Positions 1 to 8,539 of a stretch of 64,000 nucleotides of DNA are shown in pieces. Location of the stretch: positions 186,001-250,000 of the forward strand of contig NZ_MTQO01000047.1 of NCBI RefSeq assembly GCF_001984155.1. The letters run 5' to 3'. The notes beneath the pieces were generated by a model. It was not told where the DNA came from. It saw only the letters and a program-made list of their open reading frames with translations, and made no database searches. Numbering within the stretch: the stretch's first letter is position 1; every line of letters starts with the position of its first letter. Position numbers and translations under genes: made by a program. This DNA comes from Actinosynnema sp. ALI-1.44. GTDB taxonomy: Bacteria; Actinomycetota; Actinomycetes; Mycobacteriales; Pseudonocardiaceae.

Positions 1-132
1 GACGGGCGCGTCGCCGACCGCGAGCGGACGGGCGGTGTCCGTGGCCTCCGGCGCGGCGAGCGTCTTCGCGGTGATCTCCGGTCCGATCCCGGCCGGATCC
101 CCGAGCGTCACCGCGAGCACGGGCTTGGTCAT
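1..132 (-). CDS. PdxA2-like 4-phosphoerythronate/threonate dehydrogenase, 5' part only
   Basis: Only the first 44 codons are in the window; the gene runs off the left edge. The ATG is at 130-132. The start of the protein contains GDPAGIGPEI, the N-terminal signature of the PdxA family (NAD-dependent dehydrogenases of 4-phosphohydroxy-L-threonine and related acids). Its start overlaps the stop of the upstream DUF1537 kinase by four bases (ATGA), so the two are translationally coupled. Next to such a kinase, PdxA homologues of the PdxA2 group usually oxidise phosphorylated D-threonate or erythronate in sugar-acid catabolism rather than making vitamin B6. That role is inferred from context. Confidence 0.85.
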   Translation of the reverse strand, partial: MTKPVLAVTLGDPAGIGPEITAKTLAAPEATDTARPLAVGDAPV

Positions 133-1316
133 ATGGTTCCTCTCAGCCGTTCGATACAGGCGACCGCCGCGGCGTGGTCCCCGATCAGGCCGCCCTTCGT
201 GGCGAACGGCAGCCCGTTGAACGGGCCACCGGCGAGCCTGCCGACCACAGCCAGCGGTACCACCTCGTCGTCGATCACGAATCCATCCGTGTCCAGTGCG
301 GCCGTGATCGCCGTGGCGATGTCGCCACCGGTGGCGTACAGGCCACCGATCCTGTGCCGCGTCAGGATCTGCCTGGTGATCTCGGCAAGGACGCCCGGCA
401 GTCGCGCCGCGAGTTCCCTGTCGAGCGCGGCCGCCATGGTGCGCACGCCGACCACGTCGAGATCCTGGCCGAGCAGGTCGCCGACTGCGGCGGCCACGTC
501 CTCGGGTACTTCGGCGCCGGTCACCGTGATGTACCTGGCGCCCAGCGTCTGCTCGGTTTCCTGAACCTGGTCGGCGGTGAGGCCGGTGATGCTGCCGACC
601 ACGGCGAGCACCGGCGGCCTCGGCTGGTCGCCGGGCGCGATACCCAAAGCCGCGGCGAGCCGGACGCCGAACGGGCCGGAATCCACCGACAACCACACTT
701 TCGACACCTGTGCCGCCGCCTCGGCGATCACCCGAAGGTGTGCATTGCGAGTCGCGTCGCAGACGACGATCTCACTGTCCGTGCGCAACGCCTCCGCGAC
801 CGCTTCGACCCCTTGTTCCACCACATCCAGCGGAATCTCACTGATCGACCGAGCGGTTCCGGCTCTGAGGATCGTGGCCACGCGGGACGATTTCACCGGA
901 TTGAGTGCATCTCGTCCGGCTGCCGTCTGCGCGACCGGCACACCGTCGACGAGGTGCAAGCCACCCACGGTGACTCGTCCGGCATCGGGGAACGCGGGGA
1001 CGACGAGCGCACGCGCGTTCAGTGCCTCGATGGCCGCGTCTGTCTCGGCTCCGACGTTGCCTCGCAAGGTCGTGTCCACGCGCTTGACGACGAGAGGTAC
1101 GTCACCCACTGCCTCGATCGTCGCCCGCACCGCCGCTCGAGCCTCGTCGGGCGCGGCGTGCCGGTTGCCCAAGTTGACCACGAGCGCCTCGATGTCCGGC
1201 AACGCGCTGTTTCCCTGCACGGTCATGGCGCGCATGCCGAACCGGGCGAACAACGCGCCGGTCGCGTTGCTGCCGGTCAGGTCGTCGCCGATCACCAGGA
1301 CACGGAGTGTGCTCAT
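129..1316 (-). CDS. Four-carbon acid sugar kinase (DUF1537/OtnK-DtnK family)
   Basis: A protein of about 395 residues. The N-terminus reads VLVIGDDLTGSNATGALFA, the D-D-x-T-G motif of the four-carbon acid sugar kinase N-terminal domain. The C-terminal half carries a glycine-rich nucleotide-binding stretch (GGLYATGGDIATAI). Family members phosphorylate D-threonate, D- or L-erythronate or 3-oxo-tetronates with ATP in the cytoplasm, giving substrates for PdxA2-type dehydrogenases. The downstream PdxA-like gene overlaps by four bases, which fits this two-step pathway. I chose the ATG at 1316; another ATG lies three codons upstream at 1325 and neither has a strong ribosome binding site. The exact substrate cannot be read from sequence. 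Confidence 0.85.
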   Translation of the reverse strand: MSTLRVLVIGDDLTGSNATGALFARFGMRAMTVQGNSALPDIEALVVNLGNRHAAPDEARAAVRATIEAVGDVPLVVKRVDTTLRGNVGAETDAAIEALNARALVVPAFPDAGRVTVGGLHLVDGVPVAQTAAGRDALNPVKSSRVATILRAGTARSISEIPLDVVEQGVEAVAEALRTDSEIVVCDATRNAHLRVIAEAAAQVSKVWLSVDSGPFGVRLAAALGIAPGDQPRPPVLAVVGSITGLTADQVQETEQTLGARYITVTGAEVPEDVAAAVGDLLGQDLDVVGVRTMAAALDRELAARLPGVLAEITRQILTRHRIGGLYATGGDIATAITAALDTDGFVIDDEVVPLAVVGRLAGGPFNGLPFATKGGLIGDHAAAVACIERLRGTI

Positions 1317-1427
1317 TCTGAGCATTCATCGTGCTCGGAATGAGCAGAAAGTCAACCCGGACCCACCCGTACCCGTCGGCATGGCACCATCTGGGCCGAC
1401 CAGCCGGTCACATCAAAGGGGAGATCA

Positions 1428-3251
1428 GTGCGCGTCCTGTCAGTTGACCTCGGCACGTCGAACACCGTCGCTGTGCTGTCCGCCCACGGACGTCCGCCTC
1501 GTGTGGTCGAGGTCGACGGCTCCGCCACCATGCCGTCCGCGGTCTTCGCCGGTGAGGACGGCAACCTGCTGGTCGGCAGGGACGCCGAACGCCGGGCCCG
1601 ACTGGATCCGTCGCGGTTCGAGCCCAACCCCAAACGCCGGGTCGACGAGGGCACCCTCCTGCTCGGTGACACGGTCGTGCCGGTGACCGACGCGCTTGCC
1701 GCCGTGCTGAGCCGCGTCGGCGAAGAGACATCACGGCAACTCGGCGGCGCGAAGCCGGACGAGGTGCGCCTGACACACCCCGCGCAGTGGGGTCCGACCA
1801 GGCGAAACGTCCTGATGGCTGCGGCCAGGCTTGCCGGACTCGGCAACAACCTCCTGCTCGTGCCCGAGCCCGTGGCCGCGGCAGCGCACTTCGCCTCGTT
1901 CCCCGGGCAGTCGCTGGCGCCGGGAAAGGCGCTCGCGGTCTACGACCTCGGCGCGGGCACGTTCGACATCGCCGTGGTCGGCGCGACGCAGACCGGCTTC
2001 ACCGTTCTCGCCGAGGACGGCCTGCCCGACCTCGGCGGCCTTGACGTCGACCAGGCCATGCTCGAACACGTCGGTCGCGAGGTGTCCCACCGCGACCCGG
2101 CTCGTTGGCAGCGGCTGCTGCGCCCGGAGACGACAAGCGACCGCCGCGCGCAGCGTTCGCTGCGTGAGGACGTGAAAGCCGCGAAGGAAGCGTTGTCCCG
2201 GCACCCGCAGACAGAGGTGCCGATGCCCGAGCCGTTCGACGACGTGCTCGTCACGCGGGCCGAACTGGAGGCGCTGGTCCGGCCGAACCTGCTGCGCAGC
2301 GTGGAGTTGCTCGCCGCGACGATCCGGTCGACCGGGATGACGCCCGACCGGTTGCTCGGCATCTACCTCGTCGGCGGATCGAGCCGGATGCCGCTGGTCG
2401 CCCAGCTGATCGCCGAGCAGTTGCGTGTCGTGCCCACGAGCCTTGACCAGCCGGAAACCGCCGTGGCGCTCGGTGCGCACCACGTGCCGCACGAAGGCAT
2501 CAGCGCCCGCACCCAGACGCAGAACGTGCAGAGCGCGCTGAGCGAGGACCAGCCGACCGCGACGATGTCGCCGGTCCGCGCGAACTACCGGCCGCCCACG
2601 TCGCCGAGCGGGGGTTTCCCTGCGCAGCAGGCCCCGGCGCCCCCGGTGCCCGCGCCGTTGCCGAGCAACTTCCCGACCCTGACGCCCGCCGCCTCGAAGA
2701 AGAAGCCGGACCGCAAACTGCTGATCGGCGGGGGCGTGCTCGTCGTCGTGCTGGCCGTGGTGGCTGGCTTCTTCCTGCTGCGGGGCGGCGGTGGCGCTTC
2801 GGCCGCGGACTGCGGAACAGTGGGGGAGAAGGACGACAAGGGTTTCACCAAGTGCCTACGGCAGCTCGCCGGGACCGTGCCGGACAACAACGCGTGCAAG
2901 CCGGGCGTGGAGAGCAGCGGCCTCGACGCCGCCGCCGGGTTGAGCGCGACGTGCACGCTGAGCCAGGACTACCAGGTCTCGTACCTGCAGACCTCGTCGA
3001 ACGACGACGCGACCAAGCAGGCGCAGCTGGTGATCGGGTCGCTCGGCGGCGACATGGTCCAGGCCGACTGGGCGGGCAACGGACTCAGCGGTGAGTACCG
3101 CGCGGCCATCAGCGGCGGGACCGGCAAACTGGTCTTCACCGTCAAGGACAGGCCGGTGATCGGCGTGCTGAGCAAGGTCCAGCTGCGCGACGCCGGCTCA
3201 CCCGACGACATCGCGAACTACTGGGAGAGGAATGTCCAGCCCGGCACTTGA
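1428..3251 (+). CDS. Membrane-anchored Hsp70-like ATPase with extracytoplasmic C-terminal domain
   Basis: A protein of 607 residues starting at GTG with a GGGGAG ribosome binding site. Residues 1-350 are an actin/Hsp70-fold ATPase: phosphate-1 motif VDLGTSNTVAV near residue 6, phosphate-2 motif DLGAGTFDIAVV near 172, adenosine motif YLVGGSSRMPLV near 312. Instead of an Hsp70 substrate-binding domain there is a proline-rich linker (about 370-425), one membrane helix (about 430-449) and an outside domain of about 155 residues with four cysteines that could form two disulfides. The ATPase should therefore be cytoplasmic and the tail extracytoplasmic. Such actinobacterial proteins are usually labelled Hsp70 family; the client is unknown. 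The next gene overlaps its last codons, suggesting co-transcription. Confidence 0.8.
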   Translation: MRVLSVDLGTSNTVAVLSAHGRPPRVVEVDGSATMPSAVFAGEDGNLLVGRDAERRARLDPSRFEPNPKRRVDEGTLLLGDTVVPVTDALAAVLSRVGEETSRQLGGAKPDEVRLTHPAQWGPTRRNVLMAAARLAGLGNNLLLVPEPVAAAAHFASFPGQSLAPGKALAVYDLGAGTFDIAVVGATQTGFTVLAEDGLPDLGGLDVDQAMLEHVGREVSHRDPARWQRLLRPETTSDRRAQRSLREDVKAAKEALSRHPQTEVPMPEPFDDVLVTRAELEALVRPNLLRSVELLAATIRSTGMTPDRLLGIYLVGGSSRMPLVAQLIAEQLRVVPTSLDQPETAVALGAHHVPHEGISARTQTQNVQSALSEDQPTATMSPVRANYRPPTSPSGGFPAQQAPAPPVPAPLPSNFPTLTPAASKKKPDRKLLIGGGVLVVVLAVVAGFFLLRGGGGASAADCGTVGEKDDKGFTKCLRQLAGTVPDNNACKPGVESSGLDAAAGLSATCTLSQDYQVSYLQTSSNDDATKQAQLVIGSLGGDMVQADWAGNGLSGEYRAAISGGTGKLVFTVKDRPVIGVLSKVQLRDAGSPDDIANYWERNVQPGT

Positions 3252-4011
3252 TCGGATGATCGCCAACTTCGTCGCGCACTCGTCGCACCTGCACCTGCGG
3301 ACCGACGGCATGACCGTGGCGCGGTCCGACGACGTGGTGGTCGCGAACGGCGACGTGGGCGACGACACGTTCAACATCATCACCCGGGCCCGGTTCTCCG
3401 AGTCCGATGTCGACGAGCGGATCGCCGAGACGGTGTCCTCCGTGGACGGCGCCTTCTCGTGGTGGGTCGATCCGGAGTCCACGCCCGGGTCGTTGTCGGA
3501 GCGCATCGCCGCGGCCGGTTATCCCGCGCACGACCCGGAACCCGGCATGGTCGCGGCGCTGTCCGCGTTGCCGGCGTGCACGTCCCCGGACGGGTTGGAG
3601 ATCCGGCGGGTGACCACGCCTGACGAACTCGCGGACTACGCGGTCGTGGTCGCCGCGAACTGGGATCCGCCCGCGCCCGGCGTCGTCCGGTTCTACTCGC
3701 GTGTCACCAAGGCCGCGTTGGATCCCGGGTGCCAGGCTCGCTACTTCGTCGGCTACCGCGACGGTTCGGCGGTGTGTGCGGCGGAAGCCTTCCTCTCGCA
3801 CGAGGTCGCCGGGATCTACAACGTCTCGACCCTGGTCGGCCACCGGCGCCGTGGGTTCGGTCGCGCCATCACCCTCGCCGCCTTGCACGCCGCGCGGGCC
3901 GAAGGCTTCGACACGGCCGTGCTGCAGGCGTCACCCGACGGGCAGCCGATCTACCGCGCCCTCGGATTCACCGAGTTGGGGACGTTCGTCGAACACAGCA
4001 TCACCGCCTGA
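3232..4011 (+). CDS. GNAT-family N-acetyltransferase
   Basis: A protein of 259 residues starting at ATG 3232 inside the end of the Hsp70-like gene, with GGGAGAGG just upstream as ribosome binding site. The C-terminal half has a typical GNAT acetyl-CoA site: a beta strand followed by STLVGHRRRGFGRAI (about residues 198-212), and a late ALGFTELGTF strand. The N-terminal 110 residues are less conserved and may be a divergent second GNAT-like lobe. It transfers an acetyl group from acetyl-CoA to an unknown amine. The 20-bp overlap with the Hsp70-like gene suggests coupled translation. Confidence 0.8.
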   Translation: MSSPALDRMIANFVAHSSHLHLRTDGMTVARSDDVVVANGDVGDDTFNIITRARFSESDVDERIAETVSSVDGAFSWWVDPESTPGSLSERIAAAGYPAHDPEPGMVAALSALPACTSPDGLEIRRVTTPDELADYAVVVAANWDPPAPGVVRFYSRVTKAALDPGCQARYFVGYRDGSAVCAAEAFLSHEVAGIYNVSTLVGHRRRGFGRAITLAALHAARAEGFDTAVLQASPDGQPIYRALGFTELGTFVEHSITA

Positions 4012-4062
4012 CAGTGCTTCGCTGCGCTGTGGACGTGCAGCCGCTGCCGGACTGAACCGCCG

Positions 4063-4491
4063 TCACTGGTTGTCGGCGATCTGCTCCCTGAGCTTGTCCT
4101 CGCCTTCCCTGAGCTCGTCGGTGTAGGTCTCGGCGAAGTCCGCGGCGGCCTCGACGACCTGGCGGACCTCGAGGTTGGTCTCGATGTGCGGTGGGCTCGG
4201 CACCCGGCCGGCCCAGTCGATCGCCTCCTCGAGCGAGTCGGCCCTGATCATCCAGAAGCCCGCGACGAGCTCCTTGGACTCGGTGAAGGGGCCGTCGGTG
4301 ATCGTGGTCTTGCCGCCGGACAGCTGCACGCGTGCGCCCTTGGCGCTGTCCAGCAGGCCCTCGGCGCCGAGCAGGATGCCCGCGTCGGCCATCTCCTGGT
4401 TGAACCGCGCCATCGCCGCGAACTCGGCCTCCGTCGGCACACGGCCCGCGTCGGTCTTCTCGTCCGACTTGATGATGATCATGAAACGCAT
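4063..4491 (-). CDS. YCII-related (DGPF domain) protein
   Basis: A small soluble protein of 142 residues. It has the DGPF/YCII signature TDGPFTESKELVAGFW near residues 70-85, after the N-terminal strand MRFMIIIKSDE. These proteins form dimeric alpha-beta barrels. In actinomycetes they often sit beside ECF sigma factors, which are not present here. The function is unclear. A second copy with the same domain order is at 53079-53498. Confidence 0.85.
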   Translation of the reverse strand: MRFMIIIKSDEKTDAGRVPTEAEFAAMARFNQEMADAGILLGAEGLLDSAKGARVQLSGGKTTITDGPFTESKELVAGFWMIRADSLEEAIDWAGRVPSPPHIETNLEVRQVVEAAADFAETYTDELREGEDKLREQIADNQ

Positions 4492-4530
4492 GACTCGTCC
4501 AGCTCCGATCTCGCCTCGCCCGCGACGGTA

Positions 4531-4650
4531 CTACCGCTTGCGGTTGTTGCGCAGCCAGAAGACGATCACGACCAGTGCTGCGATCACACTGGCGAAGGAC
4601 AGGACCCACAGGCCCGCCGACTCGAGTCCACTGGGTGGTTGCACGCTCAT
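4531..4650 (-). CDS. Small single-pass membrane protein (39 residues)
   Basis: ATG at 4650, TAG at 4531-4533. The 39-residue product has a short polar N-terminus, one hydrophobic segment (roughly residues 12-31, AGLWVLSFASVIAALVVIVF) and a basic tail ending NNRKR. This is a typical inside-positive single-pass membrane peptide. It is divergent from the DUF3046 gene, whose start lies 15 bp away. No function can be assigned. Support comes from the clean hydrophobic and basic layout and the tight spacing; I did not confirm conservation. Confidence 0.55.
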   Translation of the reverse strand: MSVQPPSGLESAGLWVLSFASVIAALVVIVFWLRNNRKR

Positions 4651-4664
4651 TAACCTAGTCGTCG

Positions 4665-4859
4665 ATGCGTACTACGGTCTTCCGCAACCTGATGGCAGAC
4701 GAGTTCGGCGCGGTCCGCGCCGCGATGCTCGCCCGTGACCACGTGCTCGGCGCGCTCGGCGGCCGCACCGTCGACCAGGCCCTCGATGCGGGTGTCGAAC
4801 CGAAGGAGATCTGGCGCGCGGTCTGCGACGACTTCGCGGTCCCGCCGGAACGGCGCTGA
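4665..4859 (+). CDS. DUF3046 protein upstream of recA
   Basis: A protein of 64 residues beginning MRTTVFRNLMADEFG, the conserved opening of DUF3046. This is a small actinobacterial family almost always encoded just upstream of recA. It is predicted soluble and mostly helical, with a conserved tail ending WRAVCDDFAVPPERR. Position and sequence agree well with the family. The biochemical function is unknown. The recA SOS box follows directly after its stop, so recA has its own promoter. Confidence 0.85.
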   Translation: MRTTVFRNLMADEFGAVRAAMLARDHVLGALGGRTVDQALDAGVEPKEIWRAVCDDFAVPPERR

Positions 4860-4880
4860 CCGGCGTGTCGCCGGAACGGG

Positions 4881-4896
4881 TCGAACACGTGTTCGC
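4881..4896 (+). promoter_or_regulatory. LexA/SOS box of recA
   Basis: TCGAACACGTGTTCGC is a near-perfect copy of the Gram-positive/actinobacterial LexA operator TCGAAC-N4-GTTCGA. It lies about 105 bp upstream of the recA start and just after the DUF3046 stop. It should bind LexA and make recA damage-inducible. The same motif is found upstream of the lexA/LysM gene pair at 41697. Confidence 0.9.
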
Positions 4897-5000
4897 TACG
4901 ATGGCCCCGCACCGGGATCGGCGGTCCCCCGAAATTGTCGGTCCCCACCCGTAGCGTCTCCTCCGACATAGACCGCTCGAACCAACGAGGTGGACTTCAG

Positions 5001-6044
5001 ATGGCACCAGCAGCACCCGACCGGGGCAAGGCCCTCGAGCTCGCCCTCGCCCAGATCGACAAGCAGTACGGCAAGGGCTCGGTCATGCGCCTCGGGGAAG
5101 AGGTGCGTGCTCCGATCAAGGTCATCCCGACCGGATCCGTCGTCCTGGACGTCGCACTCGGGATCGGTGGCTACCCCCGTGGCCGGATCGTCGAGATCTA
5201 CGGCCCGGAATCCTCCGGTAAGACGACCGTCGCCCTGCACGCCGTGGCCAACGCCCAGAAGGCAGGCGGCATCGCCGCGTTCATCGACGCGGAGCACGCG
5301 CTCGACCCCGAGTACGCCAAGGCGCTCGGTGTCGACACCGACGCACTCCTGGTCTCCCAGCCGGACACCGGTGAGCAGGCGCTGGAGATCGCGGACATGC
5401 TGATCAGGTCCGGTGCGCTGGACATCCTGGTCATCGACTCGGTCGCGGCGCTCGTGCCCCGCGCCGAGATCGAGGGCGAGATGGGTGACAGCCACGTGGG
5501 TCTGCAGGCCCGGCTGATGAGCCAGGCGCTGCGCAAGATCACCGGTGCGCTGAGCAACTCCGGCACCACCGCGATCTTCATCAACCAGCTGCGTGAGAAG
5601 GTCGGCGTGATGTTCGGCTCGCCGGAGACCACCACCGGTGGCAAGGCGCTGAAGTTCTACGCGTCGGTCCGGCTCGACGTGCGCCGCATCGAGACGCTGA
5701 AGGACGGCGGCGAGCCGGTCGGCAACCGCACCCGCGTCAAGGTCGTCAAGAACAAGGTGGCCCCGCCGTTCAAGCAGGCCGAGTTCGACATCCTCTACGG
5801 CATGGGCGTCAGCCGTGAGGGCTCGCTCATCGACATGGGCGTCGACCAGGGCATCCTGCGCAAGTCCGGCGCCTGGTACACCTACGAGGGCGACCAGCTC
5901 GGGCAGGGCAAGGAGAACGCCCGCCGGTTCCTGCGCGAGAACCCGGACGTCGCCAACGACATCGAGAAGCGCATCCAGGACAAGATGGGGATCGGCCCGA
6001 AGCTTGACGCCGAGGAAGCGGCGCCCGCCCCCGTCGACTTCTGA
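5001..6044 (+). CDS. recA: Recombinase RecA
   Basis: A protein of 347 residues starting at ATG 5001 after a GAGGTGG ribosome binding site; upstream in-frame codons are not homologous to RecA. Walker A is GPESSGKT at residues 68-75, and Walker B is [12 protein letters not shown]. The loop L2 region ([23 protein letters not shown]) is intact. RecA forms filaments on single-stranded DNA, drives strand exchange, and triggers LexA self-cleavage. No intein is present. The C-terminal tail is acidic as usual. recX starts on the last base of the stop codon (1-bp overlap), so the two are co-translated. Transcription is likely SOS-controlled through the box at 4881. Confidence 0.98.
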   Translation: MAPAAPDRGKALELALAQIDKQYGKGSVMRLGEEVRAPIKVIPTGSVVLDVALGIGGYPRGRIVEIYGPESSGKTTVALHAVANAQKAGGIAAFIDAEHALDPEYAKALGVDTDALLVSQPDTGEQALEIADMLIRSGALDILVIDSVAALVPRAEIEGEMGDSHVGLQARLMSQALRKITGALSNSGTTAIFINQLREKVGVMFGSPETTTGGKALKFYASVRLDVRRIETLKDGGEPVGNRTRVKVVKNKVAPPFKQAEFDILYGMGVSREGSLIDMGVDQGILRKSGAWYTYEGDQLGQGKENARRFLRENPDVANDIEKRIQDKMGIGPKLDAEEAAPAPVDF

Positions 6045-7855
6045 TGCGGGAGCCAGAGCCAGCTGGCGATTTGACGTGGCTCGAGGACTGGGTGACAGAC
6101 CAGCGAGCCCAGGCACCGGCGGACCCGAGTATCGACCCTTGGGCCGGGGAAGAACCGACCCCGCCGGCGCCGACACATCCCGCACACCGGCCTTCGGAAC
6201 CAGACGTGGCCCCGAAGGCCGGGCGGGATGCCCAAGAAAGCACCGAGTCGGCTGCCGAACCGACCAGCCGGACTCCGCATACCGGGCACGCATCTCCCCC
6301 CGAAGCCCAGCTCGAGTCCCAGGTGGCCGACGCGGCTGGAGAGCTTCCAGTAGCTGCTGGAAGTGAGCTTCATGGAGAACAGCAGCCTGCTGGTGTGGTT
6401 GCTGGAGGTGCGGTGTCTGTGCCTCGGCGCGGTTCTTCTAGTGGGGTTTGGTCAGGTGGGTGTGATTCTCTGAGGGGTGATGGGGCAAGCGGGTCTTCAA
6501 CGGCTGCTGGCACTGGGTCTCGGGGGGAACAGTGGTCTGGTGGCGTGGTTGCCGGAGGTGCGGTGTCTGTGCCTCAGCGGGCTTCCTCCGGCGAGGTTGG
6601 ATCCGGCGCGGATGATCTTCGGACGGCTGATGCGACCGCAGAGACTTCGGTAGTGGGCACTGAGCCTCGTGGTGAACAGGTTTCCACTGTGGATGTGGTT
6701 GTCGGAGAGGCGTCGCCTGTACTTTCGCGCAGTTCCTCTGGTGAGGTTCGACCAGATGGGTTCGATCCTCAGAGGAGAGATGTGACCGGCGGGTCTTCAA
6801 CGGCTCCCAGCAGTGATTCTCGCGACGGAGATCGAGTTGCCGGTGATACCGGTGTGGTCGGGGAGTGGCGGCCTTCTTCGTCTTCGCGTGTTGCTCAGTT
6901 GGATGCACTGCGGGCTCGGATGGCGGAGGTTTCCGCTGGTCTTCCCGCAGGGCCTCGCGGCGGGGCTCGTGGTGATCATGAGGCTGGCGAGCGGGCTGTT
7001 CGCGGGGAAGGTGTGGTCCCTGCGGGCTCGGAGTCGGTGCGTGGTTCGTCTTCGCCGAGTACGCGGTTGGATGAGCTGCGCGGTCGGATGGCTGAGGTGT
7101 CTGGTGATGCGTCGGGGCGGCGTTCTGCTTTGGCTGGTTCGCGTCGTCAGCGGGGACGTGCTTCCGCAGAGGCAGGTTCAGGGCACGTCGATGATGCGGC
7201 CGTTGATCCGTTTGAGCCGTCGCCATCGCTGTCGTCGGGTGATGGTGGTCGTCGTCGGGGGCAGTCGCGGCGGGGGCGGTGGGCATCTGGGGACGAGGCC
7301 GTTGGGCGAGGGGACGAGCGTCGTCGGGAGCGCAAGACTCAAGGCGCTGGTCCTGAGGGCGATCCTGAGGCTTATGCCAAGGATCTCTGTTTGACCTTGC
7401 TCACCGCTCGGCCTCGTACTCGGGCTGAGTTGTACAAGGCCTTGGTGGGGAAGGATGTTTCGTCTGAGGTTGCTGAACGGGTGCTGGGCAGGCTCGATCA
7501 GGTCGGGCTGATCGATGACAAGGCTTTCGCTGAGATGTGGGTTCGCTCACGCCACACCTATCAGGGGGTGGGGCGTAAGGCGTTGAGTGTCGAGCTTCGT
7601 CGTCGTGGTGTTGACAACGACACTGTTGCCGAGGCTGTTGCCGCTGTCGACGAGGAGGCCGAGGAGGAACGGGCGCGCCTGCTCGTGCGCAAGAAACTGC
7701 CTTCCATGCGGTCCGCCGATCAGCAGACCAAGGTTCGCCGCCTCGTCGGCATGCTTGCCCGCAAGGGTTACAGCCAGGGTTTGGCCTACCGTGTCGTCAA
7801 GGACGAACTGGCCAACGTGGGCGATGAGACCGATCTCCTGGACACCATCGAGTGA
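6044..7855 (+). CDS. recX: RecX regulatory protein with a 430-residue repeat-rich N-terminal extension
   Basis: The frame is 603 residues, against about 150-220 for most RecX proteins. The RecX domain is at the C-terminus (about residues 437-603), with the three-helix repeats starting AYAKDLCLTLLTARPRT. It should bind RecA filaments and limit RecA activity. The first ~430 residues are low-complexity, rich in Gly, Ser, Arg and Glu. They carry three degenerate copies of a ~50-residue unit (DNA spacing 150 and 147 bp, around 6375, 6525 and 6672), and two copies of a short helix with the core LDALRARMAEVS/LDELRGRMAEVS near 6900 and 7070. Codons there use many T third positions, unlike recA. The start overlaps the recA stop by one base. 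A downstream start would also give a working RecX. Confidence 0.88.
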   Translation: MREPEPAGDLTWLEDWVTDQRAQAPADPSIDPWAGEEPTPPAPTHPAHRPSEPDVAPKAGRDAQESTESAAEPTSRTPHTGHASPPEAQLESQVADAAGELPVAAGSELHGEQQPAGVVAGGAVSVPRRGSSSGVWSGGCDSLRGDGASGSSTAAGTGSRGEQWSGGVVAGGAVSVPQRASSGEVGSGADDLRTADATAETSVVGTEPRGEQVSTVDVVVGEASPVLSRSSSGEVRPDGFDPQRRDVTGGSSTAPSSDSRDGDRVAGDTGVVGEWRPSSSSRVAQLDALRARMAEVSAGLPAGPRGGARGDHEAGERAVRGEGVVPAGSESVRGSSSPSTRLDELRGRMAEVSGDASGRRSALAGSRRQRGRASAEAGSGHVDDAAVDPFEPSPSLSSGDGGRRRGQSRRGRWASGDEAVGRGDERRRERKTQGAGPEGDPEAYAKDLCLTLLTARPRTRAELYKALVGKDVSSEVAERVLGRLDQVGLIDDKAFAEMWVRSRHTYQGVGRKALSVELRRRGVDNDTVAEAVAAVDEEAEEERARLLVRKKLPSMRSADQQTKVRRLVGMLARKGYSQGLAYRVVKDELANVGDETDLLDTIE

Positions 7856-7897
7856 ACCTCGTTGGGCTGGCAGGTGTGGGGCTGCGACCATGTGGTG

Positions 7898-8539
7898 TCA
7901 GGCGGGCCGGAGCGCCGCCGTTGCTTGAGCCAGGTCCTTGACTCGTTCGAAGTCGTTGTCCAACAGAGCGAATTTCGGAACGAGCCAGGAACCGCCAACA
8001 CAGCCGACGTTCGGCAGCGCCAAGTACTTCGGTGCTGTGTCCACTGAGATTCCACCCGTCGGACAGAACCGCAGCCCTGGCAACGGGCCACCGAGTGCTT
8101 TCAGATAATCCACGCCACCGGACGCTTCCGCCGGGAAGAACTTCAGTGCCGTCAGGCCGCGCTCCGCCAACCGCATGGCCTCGGTCACCGTGCTTGCTCC
8201 CGGCAGGAACGGCAATCCCGTTGCCTCGCAGGCGTCAACCACACTTTCGGTTGAGCCTGGTGTCACCAGGAAGGACGATCCCGCTTCCGCCGCCTGCGCT
8301 GCCAGCGCCGCCGAGGTCACCGTGCCCGCACCGACGAGGATGTCGGGGACTTCCTTGCTGATCCGCTGGATTCCCTCCAGCGCCACCGGTGTGCGCAGTG
8401 TCAGCTCGATCACCGGCACTCCGCCTGCCAGCAGGGCCTGCGCGACCGGGACCGCGTGATCGACGTCGTCGATCACCACGACCGGGATCACCGGTGACAG
8501 GTCGAGCACTTCTTCCGCCGTGATCAAACGGGTGGTCAA
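7898..8539 (-). CDS. eda: 2-dehydro-3-deoxy-phosphogluconate (KDPG) aldolase
   Basis: A protein of 213 residues. It is a class I aldolase (TIM barrel) that splits KDPG into pyruvate and glyceraldehyde-3-phosphate in the Entner-Doudoroff pathway. Visible signatures are VIELTLRTP with the catalytic Glu, GAGTV, and the Schiff-base lysine in LKFFPAE. The start codon is TTG at 8539, whose TTGA overlaps the stop of the upstream edd gene, so the two form an operon. Length matches the family. A fucose/galactonate-type KDPG-like aldolase is less likely given the edd neighbour. Confidence 0.93.
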   Translation of the reverse strand: MTTRLITAEEVLDLSPVIPVVVIDDVDHAVPVAQALLAGGVPVIELTLRTPVALEGIQRISKEVPDILVGAGTVTSAALAAQAAEAGSSFLVTPGSTESVVDACEATGLPFLPGASTVTEAMRLAERGLTALKFFPAEASGGVDYLKALGGPLPGLRFCPTGGISVDTAPKYLALPNVGCVGGSWLVPKFALLDNDFERVKDLAQATAALRPA

